Origin: Streptomyces sp. NBC_00443
GTDB taxonomy: Bacteria; Actinomycetota; Actinomycetes; Streptomycetales; Streptomycetaceae
NCBI RefSeq assembly: GCF_036014175.1
Contig: NZ_CP107917.1
Coordinates: forward strand, 1,488,001-1,552,000
Direction: 5' to 3'
DNA: 64,000 nucleotides
Positions 1 through 8,455 of the stretch are shown one piece after another; the first letter of the stretch is position 1, and each line of letters starts with the position of its first letter. The notes under the pieces were generated by a model, which had not been told where the DNA came from, made no database searches, and was given only the letters and a program-made list of their open reading frames with translations. The translations under genes and the position numbers were made by a program.

Positions 1-1791
1 GCCCGCGGCGCGTTCGGCATGTTCTCCTGCGCCCGGGCCACCAACGAGATGAACTACGTCGCCCAGAAGTTCGCCCGCGTCGTGATGGGCACCAACAACG
101 TCGACTCCTGCAACCGCACCTGCCACGCACCCAGCGTGGCCGGCCTGTCGGCGGCCTTCGGTTCGGGCGGGGGCACCTCCTCGTACGAGGAGATCGAGCA
201 CACCGACGTCATCGTGATGTGGGGCTCCAACGCACGCTTCGCGCACCCGATCTTCTTCCAGCACGCACTCAAGGGCATCAGGAACGGCGCCCGCATGTAC
301 GCCGTCGACCCGCGCCGCACCTCCACCGCCGAGTGGGCGGAGAGCTGGCTCGGCCTGAACGTCGGCACCGACATCCCGATGGCGCACGCGATCGGCCGCG
401 AGATCATCCACGCCGGACTGGCCAACGAGGCCTTCATCGAGCGGGCGACCAGCGGCTTCGAGGAGTACAAGGCGCTCGTCGAGCCGTGGACGCTGTCCCT
501 CGCCGAGAAGGTCACGGGCGTACCGGCCGCCGCCATCCGCGAGCTGGCCCACGCCTACGCCCGCGCCGAGCGCGCCCAGCTGTGCTGGACCCTCGGCATC
601 ACCGAGCACCACAACGGCACCGACAACGTGCGCGCGCTGATCAACCTGTCCCTGCTGACGGGCCATGTGGGGCGGTACGGCTCGGGCCTGCAGCCCCTGC
701 GCGGGCAGAACAACGTACAGGGCGGCGGCGACATGGGCGCCATCCCCAACCGCCTCCCCGGCTTCCAGGACATCCTGGACTCCGACTCCCGGCTGAAGTT
801 CGAGTCGGCGTGGGACACCGTCATCCAGCCCCACTACGGCCTCAACCTCACCGAGATGTTCGAGGCGATGGAGGAGGGCACGCTCAAGGCCGTCTACTGC
901 ATCGGCGAGAACCCGGCGCAGTCGGAGGCGGACAGCGAGCAGGCCGTACGGCGGATGCGGCAGCTGGACTTCCTCGTCGTCCAGGACATCTTCCTGACGA
1001 AGACGGCCGAGCTGGCCGACGTCATCCTCCCGGCCACCGCCGGGTGGGCCGAGACCGAGGGCACAACCACCAACAGCGAACGGCGGGTTCAGCGGGTCCG
1101 GCGGGCGGTCACCCCGCCCGGCGAGGCGCGCGAGGACATCGACATCATCTGCGAACTGGCGGCCAGGCTCGGCCACGAGTGGAAGTACGCCGACGCCGAA
1201 GCCGTCTGGAACGAGCTCAGGTCGGTGTCGCCGGACCACTACGGGATGACGTACGAACGCCTGGCGGAGCACCAGGGCATCCAGTGGCCGTGCCCGAGCA
1301 CGGAGCAGCTGGAACCTACCTATCTGCACGGCCGGTTGTGGGAGCCGGACCCGGACCGGCGCGGGATGGCGGCGCCCTTCGGGATCGTCCAGCACGATCC
1401 GCCGGTCGACCTCACCGACGAGGAGTTCCCGATCCGGCTCACCACCGGGCGACGGCTCGACTCCTACAACACCGGTGTGCAGAGCGGGAGTTTCGCCTCC
1501 CCGCTGCGGCGCGGCGAGTACGTGGAGCTGTGCCCGGAGGACGCCGAGCGGTACGGGGTCGTGGTCGGCGAGGAGGTCCGGGTGAGCTCGCGGCGCGGTT
1601 CGGTCGTCGCGCCGGTGTGGGTGGACACCGCGCTGCGGCCCGGGCTCGCCTTCATGACCATGCACTTTCCCGACGAGGTGGACACCAACCAGCTGACGAT
1701 CGAGGCGAACTGCCCGATCGCGGGGACGGCGGAGTTCAAGGCGTCGGCGATCCGGATCGAGAAGCTCCCCGTCGCGACCATCGTGAGGTGA
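1..1791 (+). CDS. Formate dehydrogenase catalytic (molybdopterin) subunit, 5' end outside window
   Basis: Molybdopterin oxidoreductase of the formate dehydrogenase type, expected to oxidise formate to CO2 in the cytoplasm and pass electrons to the NuoE/F-like and ferredoxin-type subunits encoded next. The frame is open from base 1, so the N-terminus is missing. The motif SCNRTCHAPSVAGL places a cysteine (codon 121-123) at the position that is selenocysteine in E. coli FdhF, so this is a Cys enzyme. Later segments, MWGSNARFAHP, NNVQGGGDMG and IGENPAQSEAD, are typical cofactor-binding blocks. The C-terminal molydopterin-dinucleotide domain spans roughly the last 120 residues (RLTTGRRLDSYNTGVQSG). 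The stop is 5 bp before the GTG of the next gene. The family's N-terminal 4Fe-4S domain is not visible here, but a copy ends the third gene of the operon. Confidence 0.93.
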   Translation, partial: ARGAFGMFSCARATNEMNYVAQKFARVVMGTNNVDSCNRTCHAPSVAGLSAAFGSGGGTSSYEEIEHTDVIVMWGSNARFAHPIFFQHALKGIRNGARMYAVDPRRTSTAEWAESWLGLNVGTDIPMAHAIGREIIHAGLANEAFIERATSGFEEYKALVEPWTLSLAEKVTGVPAAAIRELAHAYARAERAQLCWTLGITEHHNGTDNVRALINLSLLTGHVGRYGSGLQPLRGQNNVQGGGDMGAIPNRLPGFQDILDSDSRLKFESAWDTVIQPHYGLNLTEMFEAMEEGTLKAVYCIGENPAQSEADSEQAVRRMRQLDFLVVQDIFLTKTAELADVILPATAGWAETEGTTTNSERRVQRVRRAVTPPGEAREDIDIICELAARLGHEWKYADAEAVWNELRSVSPDHYGMTYERLAEHQGIQWPCPSTEQLEPTYLHGRLWEPDPDRRGMAAPFGIVQHDPPVDLTDEEFPIRLTTGRRLDSYNTGVQSGSFASPLRRGEYVELCPEDAERYGVVVGEEVRVSSRRGSVVAPVWVDTALRPGLAFMTMHFPDEVDTNQLTIEANCPIAGTAEFKASAIRIEKLPVATIVR

Positions 1792-1796
1792 CATAA

Positions 1797-3619
1797 GTGG
1801 ACCTGCACTTCGGCGACAGCAAACCGACGGACGACGAACGGGCCGCCGTCGACGCCCTGTTGGGCCCGCCGGAGTCCTCCTGGGAGGGCGCCGACCGCTC
1901 CGACGCGGACCTGAGGTGGGCCCGGGGCGGGCGGGAGGCCCGGGACCGCCGCGACCTGCTGTTGCCGGGGCTGCACGCGATCAACGACCGGGTCGGCTGG
2001 ATCAGCGACGGCGCCCTCGACTACCTGTGCCGACGGCTGACCGTGCCGCCGGCGGAGGCGTACGGCGTCGCCACCTTCTACGCCATGTTCTCGGTCAAGC
2101 CGCGCCCCGCCACCGTGCTCCACGTCTGCACCGACCTCGCGTGCGCGGCCGCCGGGGCGAGCGAGCTGTGCGCCGGGATCGAGGCGCGGCTCGGCCTCGG
2201 CAGTGGGGTGAGCGTGCAGCGCAGTCCCTGTCTGGGCCTGTGCGAACGGGCTCCGGCGGCGCTCGCGATCAGGGCCGGGGATCCGGTGCGTACGGCGGTC
2301 TCGGCGCCGGCGACCGTGCACGACGCCGTCCTCGCCGCGAGCGCGCCGGACTCGGCGCCCGAGGAGCCGCCGGCGGCGCTGGCGGTGCCCCAGGCCGGAG
2401 ATCCCTCACTGACTCTCCTACGCCGCATCGGAGTCGTCGACCCGTCGTCGCTGGACGACTATCGCGCCCAGGGCGGCTACACCGCCCTGCGCCGGGCCTT
2501 CGAGCTGGGCCCCGCCGGAGTCATCCGCGAGGTCACCGACTCCGGCCTGGTCGGGCGCGGCGGCGCCGCCTTCCCCACCGGCCGCAAATGGCAGGCCACG
2601 GCGTCGCAGCCCGACCATCCCCACTACGTCGTCTGCAACGCGGACGAATCCGAGCCGGGCACCTTCAAGGACCGCGTGCTGATGGAGGAGACCCGTACGC
2701 GCTGGTCGAGGCCATGACGATCGCGGCGTACGCCACCGGCGCGCACCAGGGATACCTGTACCTGCGCGGCGAGTACCCACGCGCCCTGCACCGCCTGGAA
2801 CACGCGCTCGCACAGGCACGCGCGCGTGGCTTCCTCGGCGACGACGTCCTCGGTCAGGGCTACGCCTTCGACATCGAGATCAGGCGGGGAGCCGGCGCCT
2901 ACATCTGCGGCGAGGAGACGGCTCTCTTCAACTCCATCGAGGGCTACCGGGGCGAGCCGCGCGCGAAGCCGCCGTTCCCGGTGGAGAAGGGCCTGTTCGG
3001 CAAGCCCACAGTCGAGAACAACGTGGAGACGCTGGTCAACGTCCTGCCGATCCTGACCATGGGCGCACCGGCGTACGCGGCGATCGGCACGGGGAAGTCC
3101 ACCGGCCCGAAGCTGTTCTGCGTGTCGGGGAGTGTCGCGCGGCCGGGCATCTACGAGCTCCCGTTCGGCGCGACGCTCGGTGAGCTGCTGGAGCTGGCCG
3201 GGGCGCGGGACGGGCTGCGGGCCGTACTGCTGGGCGGGGCTGCGGGCGGCTTCGTACGGGCCGACGAACTGGACATCCCGCTGACCTTCGAGGGCACGCG
3301 GGAGGCGGGCACGACGCTCGGTTCGGGTGTGGTCATGGCCTTCGACGACACGGTCCCGCTGCCCCGGCTGCTGCTGCGCATCGCCGAGTTCTTCCGCGAC
3401 GAGTCGTGCGGGCAGTGTGTGCCGTGCCGGGTCGGGACCGTGCGGCAGGAGGAGGCGCTGCACCGGATCGCAGAGCGCACGGGTGCGGCGGCCGCCGATG
3501 ACATCGCCCTGCTCAGGGAGGTCGGCCGCGCGATGCGGGACGCCTCGATCTGCGGTCTGGGGCAGACCGCGTGGAACGCCGTGGAATCCGCCATCGACCG
3601 TCTGGGGGCGTACGAATGA
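1797..3619 (+). pseudogene. NuoE/NuoF-fusion formate dehydrogenase beta subunit, interrupted by a -1 frameshift
   Basis: NAD-reducing diaphorase subunit combining a thioredoxin-like 2Fe-2S domain (NuoE, residues about 20-160, cysteines in HVCTDLAC and SPCLGLC) with an FMN/NADH-binding NuoF domain ([43 protein letters not shown]) and the C-terminal 4Fe-4S site ESCGQCVPCR. Translation from GTG 1797 runs in one frame to about 2687 and then continues in the -1 frame; unshifted it would stop at 2717. Reading back one base after the GAG at 2685-2687 restores [12 protein letters not shown] exactly as NuoF homologues have it. Loss of one G from a GGG run explains this, either as assembly error or true mutation. 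All catalytic motifs are otherwise intact. The downstream frame stops at 3617-3619, overlapping the next ATG. Confidence 0.88.
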
Positions 3620-4476
3620 CCGCGATACCGCTGGGGATCCCGCGCCGGCTGCTGGAGTTCACGATCGACGGGGAGCCGGTGCGCGCTCCCGAGGGCTCGA
3701 CGATCCTCGACGCGTGCCGGGCCGCCGGAAAGGACGTGCCGACCCTCTGCCAGGGCGACACGCTCACACCCAAGAACGCCTGCCGGGTGTGCGTCGTCGA
3801 GGTGGAGGGCTCCCGGACTCTGGTCCCGGCCTGCTCCCGCAGGGCCGAGCCCGGCATGGAGGTGCGTACCGACACGGAACGGGCCCGTCACAGCCGTAAG
3901 GTCGTCCTCGAACTCCTCGCGTCCTCGGTCGACTTGTCGACGACTCCACAAGTCGCTGAATGGATCAAGGAGTACGAGGCGAAACCGGACCGCTTCGGCC
4001 CGGACGCGGCTCGCCTCAACGAGGAACCCAAGGTCGACAACGATCTGTATGTGCGTGACTACGACAAGTGCATCCTCTGCTACAAGTGCGTGGACGCGTG
4101 CGGCGACCAGTGGCAGAACACCTTCGCGATCTCCGTCGCCGGCCGCGGCTTCGACGCCCGGATCGCGGTCGAGCACGACGCCCCGCTGACCGACTCGGCG
4201 TGCGTGTACTGCGGGAACTGCATCGAGGTGTGCCCGACGGGGGCCCTGTCCTTCAAGTCGGAGTTCGACATGCGGGCGGCCGGCACGTGGGACGAGTCGG
4301 CGCAGACGGAGACGACCACCGTGTGCGCGTACTGCGGAGTGGGCTGCAACCTCACTCTCCACGTGCAGGACAATGAAATCGTGAAGGTCACCTCACCGCA
4401 CGACAACCCGGTGACCCACGGCAACCTCTGCATCAAGGGCCGCTTCGGCTACCAGCACGTACAGAACCGGGGCTGA
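3616..4476 (+). CDS. Formate dehydrogenase ferredoxin-type subunit (2Fe-2S, 4Fe-4S, plus molybdoenzyme N-terminal cluster domain)
   Basis: An iron-sulfur protein of 286 residues resembling the N-terminal part of NuoG and FdhA. It has a 2Fe-2S plant-ferredoxin-like domain (CQGDTLTPKNACRVCVVEVE), the His/Cys region, two 4Fe-4S ferredoxin motifs (CILCYKCVDAC and CVYCGNCIEVCPTG), and finally the VCAYCGVGCNLTL ... LCIKGRFGY segment that normally begins a molybdopterin oxidoreductase catalytic chain. The protein ends shortly after that segment. ATG 3616 overlaps the previous stop (ATGA), which favours it over an in-frame ATG at 3571. It should wire electrons between the Mo site and the NADH site. 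The separate, downstream location of the molybdoenzyme N-terminal domain is unusual compared with single-chain FdhF. Confidence 0.9.
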   Translation: MTAIPLGIPRRLLEFTIDGEPVRAPEGSTILDACRAAGKDVPTLCQGDTLTPKNACRVCVVEVEGSRTLVPACSRRAEPGMEVRTDTERARHSRKVVLELLASSVDLSTTPQVAEWIKEYEAKPDRFGPDAARLNEEPKVDNDLYVRDYDKCILCYKCVDACGDQWQNTFAISVAGRGFDARIAVEHDAPLTDSACVYCGNCIEVCPTGALSFKSEFDMRAAGTWDESAQTETTTVCAYCGVGCNLTLHVQDNEIVKVTSPHDNPVTHGNLCIKGRFGYQHVQNRG

Positions 4477-4484
4477 GACACGAC

Positions 4485-5333
4485 ATGGGACGAGTCACGG
4501 AACGACGCAAGGTGATCCGCATCCGGGACGGGGCCGTCTCCACGCGCCCGGACACGCTCGTCGCCGAGGAACCGCTGGAGATCAGACTGAACGGCAAGCC
4601 GCTCGCGATCACCATGCGCACTCCGGGCGACGACTTCGCACTGGCGGCGGGCTTCCTGGTCAGCGAGGGCGTCCTCGCCGAGCAGGGCGATCTGCAGAAC
4701 ATCGTGTACTGCGCGGGCGCCACGGTGGACGGCTCCAACACGTACAACGTGGTGGACGTGAGGACCGCGCCGGGCGTGCAGATCCCGGACATCACGCTGG
4801 AGCGGAACGTCTACACGACCTCGTCCTGCGGCCTGTGCGGCAAGGCCAGTCTCGACGCGGTCCGCACGACGGCCCGCTGGCCGATAGCCGACACTCCCCC
4901 GGTCCGGGTCGAACCCGAACTGCTCGCGAGCCTCCCCGACCGGCTCCGCGCGGCCCAGCGGGTCTTCGACCGGACCGGGGGCCTGCACGCGGCGGCCCTG
5001 TTCTCGGAGGACGGCGAGCTGCTGGACATCCGCGAGGACGTGGGCCGGCACAACGCGGTCGACAAGCTGGTCGGGCGCGCCCTGCAGAACGGGGACCTGC
5101 CGCTGTCCCGGACGATTCTGCTGGTCTCCGGGCGGGCCAGCTTCGAGCTGGCGCAGAAGGCCGTGATGGCGGGGATCCCCCTGCTCGCGGCGGTGTCGGC
5201 GCCCTCGTCGCTCGCAGTGGACCTGGCCGCGGAGACGGGGCTGACGCTGGTGGGCTTCCTGCGGGGCAGCTCCATGAACGTGTACGCGGGCGAACACCGG
5301 CTGGCCCTGCGGACCGCGGCCGCCCAGGCCTGA
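4485..5333 (+). CDS. fdhD: Formate dehydrogenase accessory sulfurtransferase FdhD
   Basis: FdhD transfers sulfur from a cysteine desulfurase to the bis-MGD molybdenum cofactor and is required for formate dehydrogenase activity. The 282-residue protein is full length. It shows the family N-terminus (EEPLEIRLNGKPLAITMRTP, DDFALAAGFLVSEG), the sulfur-carrying CxxC motif in TSSCGLCGKAS near residue 120, and the C-terminal signature EDVGRHNAVDKLVGRAL and LVSGRASFELAQKA. It begins 8 bp after the ferredoxin-type subunit and closes the operon. This supports a bis-MGD formate dehydrogenase rather than a simple NAD-dependent FDH. Confidence 0.97.
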   Translation: MGRVTERRKVIRIRDGAVSTRPDTLVAEEPLEIRLNGKPLAITMRTPGDDFALAAGFLVSEGVLAEQGDLQNIVYCAGATVDGSNTYNVVDVRTAPGVQIPDITLERNVYTTSSCGLCGKASLDAVRTTARWPIADTPPVRVEPELLASLPDRLRAAQRVFDRTGGLHAAALFSEDGELLDIREDVGRHNAVDKLVGRALQNGDLPLSRTILLVSGRASFELAQKAVMAGIPLLAAVSAPSSLAVDLAAETGLTLVGFLRGSSMNVYAGEHRLALRTAAAQA

Positions 5334-5380
5334 CAGGTTCCCCGCGACACGGCGGCGGGGCCCCGACCGGCGGGGAGCGC

Positions 5381-5399
5381 CCCCTGCGCCGTACAGGGG
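5381..5399. terminator. Possible hairpin between fdhD and the convergent MarR gene
   Basis: CCCCTG at 5381-5386 pairs with CAGGGG at 5394-5399 across a 7-nt loop. It lies between two convergent genes and has no T-run, as is common in actinobacteria. The stem is short, so this is tentative. Confidence 0.35.
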
Positions 5400-5435
5400 C
5401 CCCGTCTCAGCCCGAGGCTCGCGCACGACGGTCGC

Positions 5436-5909
5436 TCAGCTCCGGGTCCCGGAGATCCGGATCAACAGGTCCATGAACCGGTCGCGTTCGGCCGGTGACA
5501 GCGGGGCGAGGAGCGCGTCATTGGCCTCGCGGGCCGCTTTCTCACAACGCTCCAGCAGGCGCGCACCCGCGTCGGTGAGGGAGACCGCGTTCTTGCGGCG
5601 GTCGTTCGGGTCCGGCTCACGCAGGACGAGGCCGGCGGACTGCAGGTCGTTGAGGATCCCGACCAGGTCCTTGGGGTCGAGCTGGACGCTGCGGCCGAGA
5701 TCCGCCTGCGCCACGGGGGCGAGGTCGCGGACGGCCGAGAGCACCACGTGATGCCACATCTTCACGCCCTCCGCCGCGAGCGCCTCGGTCAGCAGGGAAC
5801 GCCCCCGGGCCGCCGCTCGGCCGAGCAGCCAGCTGGGGAGGGTGCGGACAGCGGGAAGGGGGCTTCGGGCATGCCGGCACCCTATCGGGAACTCATTGGA
5901 CTTCCCCAT
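5436..5909 (-). CDS. MarR-family transcriptional regulator
   Basis: A 157-residue winged-helix protein. The DNA-binding core includes AQADLGRSVQLDPKDLVGILNDLQSAG (split here across helices) followed by the wing LVLREPDPNDRRKNAVSLTDAG, the DxR-type wing signature typical of MarR proteins. The C-terminal helix (LSPAERDRFMDLLIRISG) forms the dimer interface in this family. It is convergent with fdhD and divergent from the oxidoreductase remnant that begins about 45 bp away. MarR genes often control such a divergent oxidoreductase, so this regulator may have lost its target. Ligand unknown. The first ~20 residues are not conserved-looking and the true start may be a little downstream. Confidence 0.85.
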   Translation of the reverse strand: MGKSNEFPIGCRHARSPLPAVRTLPSWLLGRAAARGRSLLTEALAAEGVKMWHHVVLSAVRDLAPVAQADLGRSVQLDPKDLVGILNDLQSAGLVLREPDPNDRRKNAVSLTDAGARLLERCEKAAREANDALLAPLSPAERDRFMDLLIRISGTRS

Positions 5910-5954
5910 GACCGACGGCCGGCGTCAGCACCGCGCAGACCGTTGGTGCTCCCA

Positions 5955-6423
5955 GTGACTTCTGGAGGTGCGAAGCGCCGCGTCCGCTACGAATCCACCG
6001 GCGGCCCCCTGTTCCTGGAGGAGACCCCCGTCCCGGAACCGGGCCCCGGCGAGCTGCTCGTCCACTGCGAGGCCGTCGGCGTCACGCTCCCGGTGGTCCG
6101 CAAGGTCACCGAGACGGCCGAGCCCGTGCCGCTGGGCGGAGAGGTAGCGGGCGAGGTCGTGGCCCTGGGCGCCGGAGCAGGCCGCTTCCGCGCCGGGGAC
6201 CGCGTGACCGGCCTGTGCGAGCGGGGTCGGACACCTGGCCGTGCAGCTGGTGCGGGGCCCCGTCGACTACGTCCTCGATGCCGTCGGCGGCGACCTGCTG
6301 AGCCCGGCCCTCGCGGCGCTCAAGCCTGCCGTGCACGGGGAGTTCACTCTGGAGGAGGCCCTCGAGGCCCATGTGGCGGTCGAGACGCGGGCCAACCGAG
6401 GGAAAGTAGTACTCCATCCGTGA
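5955..6423 (+). pseudogene. Remnant of a zinc-type quinone oxidoreductase (MDR family), multiple internal deletions
   Basis: The first frame reads from about GTG 5955 through RRVRYESTGGPLFLEETPVP, GELLVHCEAVGVTLPVVRK and FRAGDRVTGLC, the N-terminal GroES-like half of a quinone oxidoreductase. It then jumps, with loss of sequence and a frame change near 6220, to GHLAVQLVRG, which is the start of the Rossmann fold but lacks the preceding glycines. VDYVLDAVGGDLLSPALAALKP follows, and after another jump the C-terminal end FTLEEALEAHVAVETRANRGKVVLHP. A normal member has roughly 310-330 residues, while only about 150 remain. The protein cannot fold as an intact enzyme. Confidence 0.82.
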
Positions 6424-6484
6424 GTGACACGTGCACGGTTCTTGTGATGTGTGCGATAGCCCAACTAACGTCTGTGAAGCGCAC

Positions 6485-6513
6485 TTTGGACGTGGGATGT
6501 CCGAATGTTCGGA
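6485..6513. promoter_or_regulatory. Two overlapping inverted repeats upstream of the sialidase gene
   Basis: TTTGGAC (6485-6491) and GTCCGAA (6499-6505) form an inverted repeat with a 7-nt spacer and one mismatch. TCCGAA-TG-TTCGGA (6500-6513) is a second, perfect palindrome sharing the right arm. Both lie 43-71 bp ahead of the sialidase ATG, where a repressor site would be expected. The cognate regulator cannot be named from the sequence. Confidence 0.45.
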
Positions 6514-6555
6514 TGCCTGGACGCATGACCAGACGATGAAGGGGCGGGCCGCACC

Positions 6556-8436
6556 ATGCCTTCAAGAGTTCGCGCACGTCTCAGAGCTGCCCTCGTCGCG
6601 GCCGTCGCCACCCTCGCGACGGCCGCGACGTTAAGTCCGGCCGAGTCCCAACCGGCCACCAAAACACCGTCGTTCGAGCAGCAGGTCCTCTTCAAGGCGT
6701 CCCAAGAACCCGGGTACGCCTGCTTCCGCATTCCGGCGATCGTCAAGTCCAAGGACGGCACGCTGCTGGCGTTCGCCGAAGGGCGCGTGCTCAACTGCGG
6801 CGACGCCGCCGACATCGACATCGTGCTCAAGCGGTCGACGGACGGCGGCCGCACCTGGGGGCCGCTCCAGGTTGTCAACGACGGCGCCGGTAACACGCAC
6901 GGCAACCCGGCACCGATGGTGGACCGCGAGACCGGCCGCATCCTGCTGGCGGAAACGTACAACACGGGCCGCACGGACAGCGGCAGCTGCACCGTGCCGT
7001 GTGATCGCACCCCCCATCTGCAGTACAGCGACGACAACGGCGCGACCTGGTCCGCGCCGCGCGACCTGAGCGACCAGATACTGCCGGAGGAGTGGAACTC
7101 CTGGTACGCCACCGGCCCCGTGCACGGCATCCAGCTCACCAAGGGCCAGCACGCCGGCCGTCTGGTCTTCGGCGTCAACACCGAGACCTGGGACGGCAGT
7201 CGGGTCACCTCCAACCACGCCGCGCTCATCGTCAGCGACGACGGCGGCAACACCTGGAAGGTCGGCGCCACCGACTCCTGGCCCATCTCGACCGACGGCA
7301 CCTTCCGGCAGAAGCCGTCCGAGGTGACCCTCACCGAGCGCACGGACGGCACGATCCTGATCAGCGGCAGGGAACAGGACGGCACCGATCTCGGCCATCG
7401 CAGCCAGACGTACAGCAAGGACGGCGGCTCCACCTTCACCGGCCCGTTCCGCGACCTTCCGGACCTCTACACACCCCAGGTCCAGGGCGCCACGCTCAGC
7501 CTGGGCAACCGGCTGCTGCTGTCCGCCCCCGGCGACCCGGACCGCCGGCGGACCATGATGGTCAGGTCCTCGTACGACGGCGGCGCCACCTGGGACAGTG
7601 CGGACCGCGGCAAGGTCGTCACCACGGACTGGTCGGGCTACTCCGACATGGTGGACGTCGACGCGTCCACGGTGGGCCTGATGTACGAGGGCGGGGCCGT
7701 CGACGCGCGCGACGAGATCCGCTTCGCCCGCTTCAACGAGGACTGGCTGGGACCACGGCGCGGCGCTGATCCGACCACCCTGGACCTCGCCCCGAGCGCA
7801 CCCCGCGCGACGGTCCTCGGCGGCCCCGAGGTGACGGACGGCGTGCTGGGCAATGCCTTCGAGTTCGACGGCGACAACGACGCCGTACGGCTGCCGTACC
7901 GGTCCAGGCTCCCGCTCGGCACCGGTGAGTTCACGGTCTCGCTGTTCTTCCGCTATTCCGCGGCCTCCGGCGAGCAGCCGTTCCTTTGGATGGGCGGGAT
8001 CGGCAGCACCCAGCCGCAGATCTGGCTGCGCGGCGAGCCGGACAGCGACCGGGTGCGTGGCCTGATCACCACCCGGGAGGGCTTCGGGACGGTGCGCACG
8101 GCGTCCGTGTGGGCCGGGGACGCCCACAACGACGGCGAGTGGCACCATCTCGCGCTGCGGCGCGGCGGTGGCCGGCTGACGCTGTTCGTCGACGGCAGGG
8201 CCATCAGCACCACGGACGTGGCCGGTTCGGTCAGCCGTAACTCGCCGTTCGGCGTGCATGTCGGCCAGCGCATGGACAGCAGGGCGTTCCTCACCGGCGC
8301 GGTCGACGACGTCCACGTGTGGAACCGGGCGCTCGGCGACTCGGAGCTCACAGCCGCGGCGCGGGCCCGCACGACCGGCAGGACTTCGGCCACCTCCGAC
8401 ACCGTCCTGTGGCTGCCCATGGACCAAGTGCGCTGA
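6556..8436 (+). CDS. Secreted exo-alpha-sialidase (GH33) with C-terminal LamG-type domain
   Basis: A neuraminidase that releases terminal sialic acids from glycoconjugates outside the cell. Residues 1-30 form a signal peptide (Arg-rich start, Ala/Val core). The six-bladed propeller begins with the FRIPAIV arginine-triad motif, followed by AFAEGR with a catalytic-region acidic residue, and repeated Asp boxes: STDGGRTW, SDDNGATW, SDDGGNTW, SKDGGSTF and SYDGGATW. From about residue 420 (GNAFEFDGDNDAVRLPY ... HVGQRMDSRAFLTGAVDDVHVWNRAL) there is a concanavalin-like LamG/pentraxin domain, probably for carbohydrate binding. The total of 626 residues fits this two-domain architecture. No nan catabolic genes are adjacent. 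An inverted-repeat operator candidate lies just upstream. Confidence 0.94.
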   Translation: MPSRVRARLRAALVAAVATLATAATLSPAESQPATKTPSFEQQVLFKASQEPGYACFRIPAIVKSKDGTLLAFAEGRVLNCGDAADIDIVLKRSTDGGRTWGPLQVVNDGAGNTHGNPAPMVDRETGRILLAETYNTGRTDSGSCTVPCDRTPHLQYSDDNGATWSAPRDLSDQILPEEWNSWYATGPVHGIQLTKGQHAGRLVFGVNTETWDGSRVTSNHAALIVSDDGGNTWKVGATDSWPISTDGTFRQKPSEVTLTERTDGTILISGREQDGTDLGHRSQTYSKDGGSTFTGPFRDLPDLYTPQVQGATLSLGNRLLLSAPGDPDRRRTMMVRSSYDGGATWDSADRGKVVTTDWSGYSDMVDVDASTVGLMYEGGAVDARDEIRFARFNEDWLGPRRGADPTTLDLAPSAPRATVLGGPEVTDGVLGNAFEFDGDNDAVRLPYRSRLPLGTGEFTVSLFFRYSAASGEQPFLWMGGIGSTQPQIWLRGEPDSDRVRGLITTREGFGTVRTASVWAGDAHNDGEWHHLALRRGGGRLTLFVDGRAISTTDVAGSVSRNSPFGVHVGQRMDSRAFLTGAVDDVHVWNRALGDSELTAAARARTTGRTSATSDTVLWLPMDQVR

Positions 8437-8455
8437 GGCCACTAACGTCCCGGGC

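Noticed and set aside
2676..2717. Programmed -1 frameshifting in the NuoE/F gene
   Set aside because: No X XXY YYZ slippery heptamer or evident downstream pseudoknot at the shift; loss of one G in a short run is simpler. The same argument applies to narH near 39030.
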